Program-made: the position numbers and the translations under genes
Notes under the pieces: model-generated
Seen by the model: only the letters and a program-made list of their open reading frames with translations
What the model was told of the DNA's origin: nothing
Database searches by the model: none
Shown: piece by piece, positions 56,101 to 62,436 of the stretch
How the letters are laid out: every line of letters begins with the position of its first letter
How positions within the stretch are numbered: the stretch's first letter is position 1
Assembly (NCBI GenBank): GCA_000447245.1
Contig: AUYT01000001.1
Location: 600,825-664,824, forward strand
Direction of reading: 5' to 3'
DNA: 64,000 bases
DNA from: a candidate division Zixibacteria bacterium RBG-1
GTDB lineage: Bacteria; Zixibacteria; MSB-5A5; DSPP01; RBG-1

Positions 56101-59100
56101 GTCAATGATTCTACTTTATCAGACAGCGAAGTAGTTCAGATAACTGTTACTGAAGCAGGAAATCAGGCACCGGTGTTGGATTCGATTAGGGCTAAGACGG
56201 TTGCTGAAGGTTCAAATTTGAGCTTTAGGGTTCATGCTACTGACCCGGATGCAACTACACCAACCTTGACAGCTACCGGAGTCCCTACCAATGCTACTTT
56301 TGTAGATTCTGGCAATGGTGCTGGCTCATTTGTTTTCAATCCTAACTTCACCCAAGCCGGAGTTTATAATGTTACATTTAAAGCCAGTGACGGACCTTTG
56401 TCTGATAGTGAAATAGTTCAAATAACAGTTACCAATACTAATTTACCGCCGGTTTTAGATTCAATCAGGTCTAAGACCGTTTCCGAAGGTGCCAACTTAA
56501 CTTTCAGGGTACATGCTACTGATCCGGATGGAACTGCACCAATTTTGACTGCTTTAAATGCTCCTCTCAATGCTATTTTTATAGACAGCGGCAACGGAGC
56601 TGGTTCCTTCAATTTCAATCCTGACTTTACCCAGGCAGGTGTATACAATGTTACTTTCAGAGCCAGCGATGGTTCATTAGTTGACAGCGAAGTAGTTCAG
56701 ATAACGGCTACAAATACAAACCGTGCACCAGTATTAGATTCGATTAGATCTAAGACAGTGGCAGAAGGTTCAAATTTAACCTTTAGAGTACATGCCACCG
56801 ACCCAGACGGAACTCCCTTGACTTTGACAGTGGTAAATTCACCACTCAATTCAAACTTTGTAGATTCAGGTAACGGAGCCGGTTCCTTCACATTTAATCC
56901 CAATTTCATTCAAGCTGGTGTTTACAATGTAACTTTCAGGGCCAGTGATGGTAGTTTACTGGATAGTGAAGTTGTCACCATTACAGTCACCGGCACTAAT
57001 CTACCTCCAGTCTTGGATTCCATTCGCTCTAAAACAGTGGCCGAAGGTTCAAATTTAACCTTCAGAGTACATGCCACAGACCCGGATGGAACACCCTTGA
57101 CTTTGACAGTGGCAAATAATCCGCTCAACTCTAATTTTGTAGATAGTGGCAATGGTTCCGGTTCGTTTATATTCAATCCTAACTTTACTCAAGCGGGTGT
57201 GTATAATGTAACTTTCAGAGTCAGTGATGGTAGTTTACTGGATAGTGAAATTGTTACCATTACAGTCACCGGCACTAATCTACCTCCAGTCTTGGATTCC
57301 ATTCGCTCTAAAACAGTGGCCGAAGGTTCAAATTTAACCTTCAGAGTACATGCCACAGACCCGGATGGAACACCCTTGACTTTGACAGTGGCAAATAATC
57401 CGCTCAACTCCAACTTTATAGACAGTGGCAATGGAGCCGGTTCATTTACCTTTAATCCTAATTTTACTCAATCAGGAGTGTATAATGTAACCTTCAGAGC
57501 CAGTGACGGAAGTTTACTAGATACTGAAGTAGTAGCAATTACAGTAACCAATACTAATCGTGCACCAGTCTTAGATTCCATCGGACCAAAGACAGTGGCC
57601 GAAGGTTCAAATTTAACCTTCAGAGTTCATGCTACAGACCCGGATGGGACACCCCTAACATTTAGCACAGCCAATGTTCCCACCAATGCCACTTTTGTAG
57701 ATTCTGGCAATGGAGCCGGTTCGTTTAGCTTCAATCCTAACTTTGTTCAGGCCGGAGTCTATAATGTAACTTTCAGAACCGGTGATGGTAATTTACTGGA
57801 CACTGAAGTAGTAGCCATCACAGTGACTAATACTAATTTAGCACCGGTGCTGGACTCCATAAGGTCCAAGACCGTGACAGAGAATTCAACTTTAAGTTTC
57901 AGGGTACATGCCTCTGATCCGGATGGAACTGTTCCGACCTTGACTGCCTTAAATGTTCCCTTGAACGCAACCTTCGTAGATTCTGGAAATGGGGCCGGGT
58001 CCTTTAGATTTACCCCGAGCTTTACCCAGGCTGGAGTATACAATGTAAATTTCAAAGCTTCGGACGGAAGCTTACTGGACAGTGAAGTGGTTCAAATAAC
58101 TGTGACCGAAACGAACCAAGCACCAGTTTTAGACTCGATAAGAGCCAAGACGGTGACTGAAAATTCGAATTTGACATTCAGAGTGCACGCATCTGATCCG
58201 GATGGAACTACACCGACCTTGACAGCTGCTAATGTTCCGACCAATGCTACATTTTTCGACAGTGGTAACGGAGCCGGTTCGTTTACATTCAATCCTGACT
58301 TTACTCAAGCCGGAGTCTATAATGTAACCTTTAGAGCCAGTGATGGCAGCTTGTTAGACACTGAAGTGGTAGTAATTACAGCGACTAATACTAACCGAGC
58401 TCCGGTATTAGATTCCATAGGAGCAAAGACAGTCATGGAGGGTTCTAACTTAACGTTCAGAGTACACGCAACCGATCCTGATGGAACACCTTTGACATTA
58501 ACTGTAGCCAGTAATCCACTCAACTCTGCTTTTGTAGATTCAGGCAATGGTGCAGGTTCGTTTACCTTCAATCCTAACTTCACTCAAGCCGGAGTGTATA
58601 ATGTAACCTTCAGAGCCAATGACGGAAGTTTACTGGACACCGAAGTGGTAGCCATCACAGTAACTAATTTCAATCAGGCACCGGTTCTTGATTCCATCAG
58701 GCCCAAAACCGTGGCAGAGAATTCAACTTTAAGTTTCAGAGTACATGCTACGGACCCGGATGGGATTGTTCCGAGCTTAACAGCCGCAGGAGTTCCTACC
58801 AATGCTAATTTTGTGGATTCTGGTAATGGAGCCGGTTCATTTACCTTCAGTCCTGACTTTACCCAAGCCGGTGTTTACAATGTAACTTTCAAAGCCAATG
58901 ATGGCAGTTTGCTAGACAGTGAAGTAGTGGCTATTACAGTTACTAATACTAATAGAGCACCTGTATTAGATTCAATCGGCTCTAAAACAGTTGGAGAGGG
59001 TACTACTTTAGCATTCAGAGTACACGGCACAGATCCGGATGGAACTATTCTAACCTTAACCGCTGCCAATGTTCCACTCAACGCTACCTTTGTGGACAGT

Positions 59101-62016
59101 GGTAATGGAGCTGGCTCCTTTAGTTTCACTCCTAACTTTACTCAAGCAGGAGTTTATAATGTTACCTTCCGAAGCAGCGATGGAAGCCTATTGGATACTG
59201 AAGCAGTTCAAATTACTGTTACTCCAAATCAAGCTCCAATTTTAGATTCCACCCGTTCCAAGACGATAGTAGAGGGTTCAACCTTAAGTTTAAGAATTCA
59301 CGCCACCGATCCAGAAGCTAATCCTTTAATTTTGACGGCTACTAATCTTCCTCCTCGAAATGCCACTTTCTTTGATTCCGGAAACGGGTCGGGTGTCTTT
59401 AACTTTACTCCGGATTTCCTGCAAGCTGGACTCTATAGCGTAAAGTTCAAAGTCACCGATGGTGATCTGGCCGACAGTGAAATAGTTCAAATCACCGTGG
59501 TTGAAGCAGGTAACCAACCACCTATAATTGATTCTATCGGTCCTAAAACTGTTAGAGAAGGGGACAGCCTGCTAATAGCTGTAAGAGCCACTGACCCGGA
59601 CGGGACTATTCCAACTCTTACCCTGAGCGGTACTCCGCCCAATGCTAGTTTTGTAAACAATGGGGACGGAACCGGCTTATTCAAATTCAAACCCAGCTTC
59701 TTCCAGGCCGGAACGGTTGCCCCTACTTTTGTGGCCTCAGACGGCAGTTTGTCTGATTTCGAGAGTGTCACCATCACTGTTCAAGATGTGAATTTACCTC
59801 CGACTATCGACAGTATTCCGTCTAAAACAGTCGAAGAAGCCAAAACCTTACAATTCACAGTGATCGGAAAAGATTCTACCGATGCAGATGGCGGACCACT
59901 TTTCTTGACCGCCACCGGTTTGCCATTGAATGCCACTTTCACCGACAGCGGAAACGGTAAAGGAGGGTTTAGGTTTACGCCGGACAGTTCTCAAATCGGG
60001 ACTTACAATGTGACTTTCAATTGCACTGACGCAGAATCTCCGGCTTTGACTGGTTCACGGGTAGTTCAGATTTCGGTGGTTGATGTAAATCGTGCCCCGG
60101 TCTTGGCCTCAATTGGGTTTAAGGTTGTGACCGAGGGAAACACATTGAGCTTCGGAATTTCATCTTATGATCCGGACGGAACTATTCCAATTTTATCAGC
60201 ATACCCTCTGCCTCGAGGAGCTGTCTTGGTGGATAGTTTAAATGGTAAGGGAAGTTTCAGATGGCAGCCTGATTTTGCTCAAGCCGGACTTTACTCAATC
60301 GGTTTTAAGGCTTCTGATGGAAGCTTAGAAGACAAGGAAAGTGTTTTCATCCAGGTAAAATCGGCTGGAAATCGGACCCCGATTCTAAATCCGATCGGTT
60401 CTCAATCGCTTACCGAAGGTGTAACCCTGAATGTATCTATCTCGGCTGCTGATCCAGACAGCACCATTCCGGTGCTTTCGGCCAAAAATCTACCCCAAAA
60501 CGCAACCTTTGGAGACCAAGGGAATGGGCATGCCAATTTGGTATTCACACCCTTATACAATCAGGCCGGAGTTTATTTGGTAACCATTTTAGCAACAGAT
60601 GACAGTGCCGCCATCGACAGCGAAGTCGTTCAAATCACGGTCAACGAATTTGGTAATCAAAGACCAACCTTAGCACCTCTAGATTCTCAAACAGTCAAAG
60701 AATTTCAAAATCTAAAATTTAAAGTGACAGCCACAGATCCGGATTCCACTATTCCCAGATTAAGAGCTACCGGTTTACCGGCCAATGCTGTTTTCGTGGA
60801 TTCTGGAAATGGAAGAGGAAGTTTTAGCTTTACTCCCAGCTATTTCCAAGCCGGTTTATATAAAGTCATTTTCTCGGCTGTGGATGCTGAAGATAGTACC
60901 ATGGTTATCTCTGATACAGTACCAATTGCGGTCTTGGATTCCAACCAATTAGTAATTTTTACTTCCGGATTTGTCGGAGACAAGCAACTCAATGAAGGGG
61001 ATTCACTGAAGATTACTGTAACCGCCACAGATCCGGATAGCACCATTCCGAGGATGAGACTGGCTATAAGTCCAGCCACGACTCCCAACGTTACCTTTGT
61101 TGATAACAATAATGGGACCGGGAGCTTTACCTTCAAACCTGGTTACAAACAAGCCGGAACTTATTTTGTGCTATTTTACGCGGTGGATGCCGTCTATACC
61201 AAAGATACCACTTATAACTTCCCGGCCAGCAGAATTCTGGTTTTAAATGTCAACCGGGCTCCGCAGCTTTCTCCCATCGGAAATAAGTCGGTATTGGAAG
61301 GGACAACTTTGGCCTTCACTGTCACCGCCGTGGATACTTTCGACAATACCATTCCGATTTTATCGGCCGCAAATCTGCCCCGCAATTCTACCTTCACCAA
61401 CAATGGTAATGGAACCGGCAGTTTTAGTTTTACCCCGGTATTTAACCAAGCCGGAAACTATTCGGTAACATTTATCGCCGGTGACGGCGTGTTGGCGGAT
61501 TCTGAAACTATCACCATCACGGTCACTGAAGCGGGCAATCATCCTCCGGCCTTGGGGAATTTAGATACACTTTACTTTGCCTTTATCAAGGATTCGCTGA
61601 AAATTACAGTAACCGCGTCCGACCCAGACAGCACCATTCCGATTTTATCTGCCTTAAGCTTACCGACCAATGCTACTTTTGTCAACAACGGGAACGGCAC
61701 CGGTCTATTTAAGTTCAAACCCGATAGCTTGCAGTTAAATTCCAGCTATCTGGTAACTTTTGTAGCTTCAGATGGCTCCTTGGCGGATAGCCACCAAGTA
61801 AGAATTCAGGTCATGAACTTCTTGGCTGGAGATGCCAATGGAGATAGGAAGGTCGGTCTGGCGGATGTAATCTATATAGTCAACTTTATCTTCAAGACCG
61901 GTCCGGAACCTAAGCCCTTAGAATCCGCAGATGCAAACAATGACGGCAGAGTGTCCTTGGCCGATATAGTTTATCTGGTCAACTTCATATTCAAGAGCGG
62001 CCCTCCGCCCCAATAA
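44167..62016 (+). CDS. Giant repetitive surface protein (5949 residues, 59 cadherin/Ig-like repeats, C-terminal dockerin)
   Basis: One open frame of 17.85 kb. Signal peptide about 1-29 (FFIILIGLVLISG). Residues ~34-365 are four copies of an ~83-residue domain I do not recognise (starts KRGTATFASGQNTLPITITK; ends W..V..F). From Asn366 come 59 tandem ~93-residue repeats of the He_PIG/cadherin-like type: consensus NRAPVLDSIGSKTVAEGSNL, FRVHATDPDGTPLTLT, DSGNGAGSFTFNPNFTQAGV, YNVTFRASDGSLLDSEVV. Repeats 1-50 are very alike; 51-59 are diverged. It ends with a dockerin (GDANGDRKVGLADVIYIVNF, ADANNDGRVSLADIVYLVNF; ~5885-5949) and, unlike its operon neighbours, has no SQNYPNPFN domain. A large adhesin or surface fibre attached through dockerin is the likely role. 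No strong SD. Confidence 0.92.
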   Translation: MRSFNPHKIFFIILIGLVLISGNQAQGAGIKSVQKGTATFASGQNTLPITITKVDTSKTIVWGGISWGGGRFASSNANGTRFGFQLADSTTLNLQRLGSPTIATVAEWYVAEFTSGVSVKRGTAAFATATSILNVTIPTVDTTKSFVLASVAINSATQNQDERWTIRARLTSPTNLELSRNETGNAADVYWQVIQIDSAMVKRGLTTIGAGASSATATIPSVDTTKSFLVLSARAAAAVSGIESQYMVRGRITSPTQLTFDRISTTNSVEIAWEVVTLNDGSQVRAGSVIVPSADLTQSVTFTSVDTSRSISFISVNGGSGTSAANLDETAFTHFLTDGTNLTFTRSATGTTANIGWFVIQFTGGNLAPVLDSIGPKSVAENSNLTFRVHASDADANPITLTAVNVPTNATFFDSGNGAGSFTFNPNFTQAGMYNVTFRASDGSSIDSEVVAITVTNVNRAPVLDSIGAKTVAEGSNLTFRVHATDPDATPLTLTVANNPLNSSFVDSGNGAGSFTFNPSFTQSGVYNVTFRVSDGSILDTEVVAITVTNVNQAPVLDSIRSKTVAEGSNLTFRVHATDADGNPITLNAAGTPANSNFIDSGNGAGSFIFNPNFAQAGVYNVTFRASDGSLLDSEVVTITVTGTNLEPALDSIGPKSVVEGSSLTFRVHATDADGNNPSLTVANNPSNSVFLDSGNGAGSFSFNPSFTQAGVYNVVFRASDGLLTDSEVVQITVVEAGNQTPVLDSIGAKTVAEGSNLTFRVHGTDPDGTPLTLTVVNNPLNSNFVDSGNGAGSFTFNPDFTQEGVYNVTFRASDGSLLDTEVVAITVTNVNLAPVLDSIRSKTVAEGSNLIFRVHAADPDGTPLTLTVVNNPLNSNFVDSGNGAGSFTFNPDFTQEGVYNVTFRASDGSLLDTEVVAITVTNVNLAPVLDSIRSKTVAEGSNLIFRVHAADPDGTPLTLTAANTPTNSIFVDSGNGAGSFTFNPNFTQAGVYNVTFRVSDGSLLDTEVVAITVTNVNLPPVLDSIRSKTVAEGSNLTFRVHGTDPDGTPLTLTVANNPLNSNFVDSGNGAGSFAFNPSFTQSGVYNVTFRVSDGSLLDTEVVAITVTNTNRAPVLDSIRAKTVAENSNLTFRVHGTDPDGTPLTLTVANNPLNSNFVDSGNGAGSFTFNPNFTQAGVYNVTFRVSDGSLLDTEVVAITVTNVNLPPVLDSIRSKTVAEGSNLTFRVHGTDPDGTPLTLTVANNPLNSSFVDSGNGAGSFTFNPSFAQSGVYNVTFRVSDGSLLDTEVVTITVTNVNQAPVLDSIRSKAVAEGANLTFRVHATDIDGNPLTFSTANVPTNATFFDSGNGAGSFIFNPSFTQSGVYNVTFRVSDGSLLDTEVVAITVTNTNRAPVLDSIGSKTVAEGSNLTFRVHGTDPDGTPLTLTVTNNPLNSNFVDSGNGAGSFTFNPSFTQAGVYNVTFRVSDGSLLDTEVVAITVTNVNLAPVLDSIRSKTVAEGSNLTFRVHGTDPDGTPLTLTVTNNPLNSNFVDSGNGAGSFSFNPSFTQSGVYNVTFRVSDGSLLDTEVVAITVTNTNRAPVLDSIGAKTVAENSNLTFRVHATDPDGNIPTLTAANVPTNATFFDSGNGAGSFTFNPNFTQAGVYNVTFRVSDGSLLDTEVVAITVTNTNRAPVLDSIGAKTVAENSNLTFRVHATDPDGTPLTLTAANTPTNSIFVDSGNGAGSFTFNPNFTQAGVYNITFRVSDGSLLDTEVVAITVTNVNRAPVLDSIGAKMLAEGSNLTFRVHATDLDGTPLTLTVANNPLNSNFVDSGNGAGSFTFNPSFTQAGVYNVTFRVSDGSLLDTEVVAITVTNVNLAPVLDSIRSKTVAEGSNLTFRVHGTDPDGTPLTLTVTNNPLNSNFVDSGNGAGSFSFNPSFTQSGVYNVTFRVSDGSLLDTEVVAITVTNTNRAPVLNSIGNRVVVEGSTLAFSVTATDPDGNNPSLAAVNSPPNSSFLDNGNGSGSFNFTPSFTQAGVYNVTFIASDGSLADSEIVQITVLEAGNQAPVLDSIRSKTVAENSNLTFRVHGTDPDATTPALQAQNMPTNANFVDSGNGSGSFSFNPNFNQAGVYNVTFKALDGSLADSEIVQIIVTNTNRAPVLDSIRSKTVAEGATLTFRVHATDPDLDVLILTSINKPTNSTFIDSGNGAGSFSFTPNFTQAGVYNVTFKVADASLSDSEIVQITVTDVGNQAPVLDSIRAKSVTEGGNLTFRVHATDPDGTMPTLTATSVPTNATFFDSGNGSGSFTFNPNFTQSGVYNVKFKASDGVLSDSEIVQITVTETNLPPVLDSIRSKTVAEGANLTFRIHATDPDGNTITFTASNVPTNASLFDSGNGAGSFTFNPNFTQTGVYNVTFRASDGALLDTEVVQITVTNVNQSPVLDSIRAKTVTEGSNLTFRVHATDPDGTPLTFSTANVPTNANFMDSGNGAGSFTFNPSFTQAGVYNVTFRASDGSLLDTEVVAITVTNTNRAPVLDSIGPRTVAESSNLTFRVHASDADGTPLTLTVANNPLNSSFVDSGNGAGSFSFNPSFVQAGIYNVTFRASDGSLLDTEVVAITVTNTNRSPVLDSIRSKTVAENSNLTFRVHATDADGTPLTLTVANNPLNSNFVDSGNGAGSFSFNPSFVQAGIYNVTFRASDGSLLDTEVVAITVTNTNRSPVLDPIGFKNVNEGSNLTFRVHATDADGTPLTFTVVNNPLNSSLVDSGNGSGSFTFDPSFTQSGVYNVTFRVSDGGLLDTEVVQITVFNVNQAPVLDPIGAKTVAENSTLTFRVHATDPDGTTPVLTAANVPINASFIDSGNGAGSFTFSPNFTQGGVYNVTFRASDGSILDTEVVSITVTGTNRAPVLDSIGPKTIFENSNLTFRVHASDPDGSVPTLTASGVPTNANFVDSGNGAGSFTFNPNFTQAGVYNVTFRATDGSLLDSEIVVITVNNVNRAPVLDSIGPKTVAENSNLTFRVHATDPDGTPLTLTIANNPLNSNFVDSGNGSGSFIFNPNFTQSGVYNVTFRASDGSLLDTEVVAITVTNTNRAPVLDSIGAKTVAEGANLTFRVHATDPDATPLTLTASGIPANANFVDSGNGAGSFSFNPSFIQAGVYTVTFRASDGSLLDSEVVTITVTGTNLPPILDSIRSKTVAEGSNLTFRVHATDPDGTLLTLTAVNTPLNSNFVDSGNGAGSFSFNPSFTQAGVYNVTFRVSDGSLLDSEIVAITVTNTNRAPVLDSIRAKTVAEGANLTFRVHATDPDGTPLTLTVANNPLNSNIIDSGNGAGSFTFNPNFTQAGVYNVIFRASDGSLLDSEVVQITVTGTNLPPVLDSIRSKTVAEGSNLTFRVHATDPDGTPLTLTVANNPLNSNFIDSGNGAGSFTFNPSFTQAGVYNVTFRASDGSLLDTEIVAITVINTNQAPILDSIRAKTVAEGANLTFRVHATDPDATPLTLTASGVPINANFVDSGNGAGSFTFNPNFTQAGVYNVTFRVSDGTLADSEVVQITVNSTNLPPVLDPIGSKSVAEGAILSFRVHASDPDGIIPILTATNSPLNATFVDSGNGAGSFRFTPSFTQAGAYNVTFKASDGSLSDSEIVQITVTEAGNQAPVLDSIRSKTVAENSNLTFRVHALDPDGTTPTLTASGVPTNATFVDSGNGAGSFVFNPSFTQAGVYNVTFRATDGSLLDSEIVVITVTNTNRAPVLDSIGSRTVIEGNTLAFSVTASDPDGAIPSLTATNLPTNASFVDNGNGSGSFSFSPNFAQAGIYFVNFKASDGSLVDSEVVQITVLETGNQPPVLDSIRLKTLAENSNLTFRFHASDPDGTNPALQVKNNPANSNFIDSGNGSGSFSFNPNFTQAGVYNVTFKASDGSLSDSEIVTITVTNVNRAPVLDSIRSKTVAEGVTLTFRVHAADPDPEVLTLTAINKPTNSTFVDSGNGAGSFTFTPSFTQAGVYNVIFKVNDSTLSDSEVVQITVTEAGNQAPVLDSIRAKTVAEGSNLSFRVHATDPDATTPTLTATGVPTNATFVDSGNGAGSFVFNPNFTQAGVYNVTFKASDGPLSDSEIVQITVTNTNLPPVLDSIRSKTVSEGANLTFRVHATDPDGTAPILTALNAPLNAIFIDSGNGAGSFNFNPDFTQAGVYNVTFRASDGSLVDSEVVQITATNTNRAPVLDSIRSKTVAEGSNLTFRVHATDPDGTPLTLTVVNSPLNSNFVDSGNGAGSFTFNPNFIQAGVYNVTFRASDGSLLDSEVVTITVTGTNLPPVLDSIRSKTVAEGSNLTFRVHATDPDGTPLTLTVANNPLNSNFVDSGNGSGSFIFNPNFTQAGVYNVTFRVSDGSLLDSEIVTITVTGTNLPPVLDSIRSKTVAEGSNLTFRVHATDPDGTPLTLTVANNPLNSNFIDSGNGAGSFTFNPNFTQSGVYNVTFRASDGSLLDTEVVAITVTNTNRAPVLDSIGPKTVAEGSNLTFRVHATDPDGTPLTFSTANVPTNATFVDSGNGAGSFSFNPNFVQAGVYNVTFRTGDGNLLDTEVVAITVTNTNLAPVLDSIRSKTVTENSTLSFRVHASDPDGTVPTLTALNVPLNATFVDSGNGAGSFRFTPSFTQAGVYNVNFKASDGSLLDSEVVQITVTETNQAPVLDSIRAKTVTENSNLTFRVHASDPDGTTPTLTAANVPTNATFFDSGNGAGSFTFNPDFTQAGVYNVTFRASDGSLLDTEVVVITATNTNRAPVLDSIGAKTVMEGSNLTFRVHATDPDGTPLTLTVASNPLNSAFVDSGNGAGSFTFNPNFTQAGVYNVTFRANDGSLLDTEVVAITVTNFNQAPVLDSIRPKTVAENSTLSFRVHATDPDGIVPSLTAAGVPTNANFVDSGNGAGSFTFSPDFTQAGVYNVTFKANDGSLLDSEVVAITVTNTNRAPVLDSIGSKTVGEGTTLAFRVHGTDPDGTILTLTAANVPLNATFVDSGNGAGSFSFTPNFTQAGVYNVTFRSSDGSLLDTEAVQITVTPNQAPILDSTRSKTIVEGSTLSLRIHATDPEANPLILTATNLPPRNATFFDSGNGSGVFNFTPDFLQAGLYSVKFKVTDGDLADSEIVQITVVEAGNQPPIIDSIGPKTVREGDSLLIAVRATDPDGTIPTLTLSGTPPNASFVNNGDGTGLFKFKPSFFQAGTVAPTFVASDGSLSDFESVTITVQDVNLPPTIDSIPSKTVEEAKTLQFTVIGKDSTDADGGPLFLTATGLPLNATFTDSGNGKGGFRFTPDSSQIGTYNVTFNCTDAESPALTGSRVVQISVVDVNRAPVLASIGFKVVTEGNTLSFGISSYDPDGTIPILSAYPLPRGAVLVDSLNGKGSFRWQPDFAQAGLYSIGFKASDGSLEDKESVFIQVKSAGNRTPILNPIGSQSLTEGVTLNVSISAADPDSTIPVLSAKNLPQNATFGDQGNGHANLVFTPLYNQAGVYLVTILATDDSAAIDSEVVQITVNEFGNQRPTLAPLDSQTVKEFQNLKFKVTATDPDSTIPRLRATGLPANAVFVDSGNGRGSFSFTPSYFQAGLYKVIFSAVDAEDSTMVISDTVPIAVLDSNQLVIFTSGFVGDKQLNEGDSLKITVTATDPDSTIPRMRLAISPATTPNVTFVDNNNGTGSFTFKPGYKQAGTYFVLFYAVDAVYTKDTTYNFPASRILVLNVNRAPQLSPIGNKSVLEGTTLAFTVTAVDTFDNTIPILSAANLPRNSTFTNNGNGTGSFSFTPVFNQAGNYSVTFIAGDGVLADSETITITVTEAGNHPPALGNLDTLYFAFIKDSLKITVTASDPDSTIPILSALSLPTNATFVNNGNGTGLFKFKPDSLQLNSSYLVTFVASDGSLADSHQVRIQVMNFLAGDANGDRKVGLADVIYIVNFIFKTGPEPKPLESADANNDGRVSLADIVYLVNFIFKSGPPPQ
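46477..47036 (+). repeat. Exact tandem duplication within the array
   Basis: Bases 46477-46757 and 46756-47036 are identical over 281 bases, i.e. one full 279-bp unit plus two bases, making neighbouring units the same. This is a very recent duplication. Confidence 0.85.
48484..49967 (+). repeat. Exact 368-bp segment repeated four units apart
   Basis: 48484-48851 equals 49600-49967 with no difference; the offset is 1116 bases, exactly 4 x 279. It covers parts of units 12-13 and 16-17, showing multi-unit duplication or conversion. Confidence 0.85.
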
Positions 62017-62436
62017 CCGGAGATTGCGTTTTTATCGAAAATCTGCAAAAAACATCAAAAAAACACTTGACAAATCCCCCTTTATTTATTTTATTATAGC
62101 GGGTTGATATAGGTGTCATATAAGGTTTAATCTCTATCAGGCCTTGTCTTTAGATTTGTGGGTTTCTCTTTAAAAGTAATTTTGAGGCGAACTAAGTTTT
62201 TTTAGAGGATAGTTTTCGAAAGGAAGGGGGTGGTACCATCTTGTCATGAGATGGGTAAAGAAGCCGCCAAAAAAATGAGGACGAGACTTTAATCATAAAC
62301 TAATTCATCAAAGGAGGTGGATTTTAGATAAATTCTCGTTGAAGAACGATATTTCCAAATAAGAGGGGGAAATCAAATTTTTAAAAATTTACACTTTTAC
62401 ACATTTGTGTATTTAATTCAAAATAAAGGAGAAGAA
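62017..62436. other. Long leader between the giant gene and the next surface gene
   Basis: 420 bases without a convincing ORF. It holds a promoter (62067-62097), a GAAAGGAAGGGGG stretch, a hairpin CCATCT-N7-AGATGG (62236-62254), the SD-like AAGGAGGTG (62311-62319) 118 bases before the gene start, and the working SD AAAGGAGAAG before 62437. Confidence 0.6.
62067..62097 (+). promoter_or_regulatory. Promoter of the last surface gene
   Basis: TTGACA (62067-62072) and TATTATAG (-10 TATTAT at 62092-62097, spacing 19). It aligns base for base in spacing with TTGACA...TATTATAG at 35640. Confidence 0.5.

Larger units (their letters stand above)
45262..61827 (+). repeat. In-frame tandem array, 59 units of about 279-285 bp
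   Basis: Counted from the 59 N[RLQ]xPVLD-type unit starts; average spacing is about 281 bp. Most units are exactly 279 bp; those joined by an EAGNQ linker are longer. Units 51-59 are diverged and vary more in length. No unit breaks the frame. Confidence 0.95.

Noticed and set aside
45262-61827. CRISPR array or non-coding satellite
   Set aside because: The period is 279 bp, units have no spacer/repeat division, and the whole array is one open frame.
62017-62436. Riboswitch or tRNA in the long leader
   Set aside because: I could find no tRNA fold or known riboswitch core by eye; only a short hairpin and SD-like sites.
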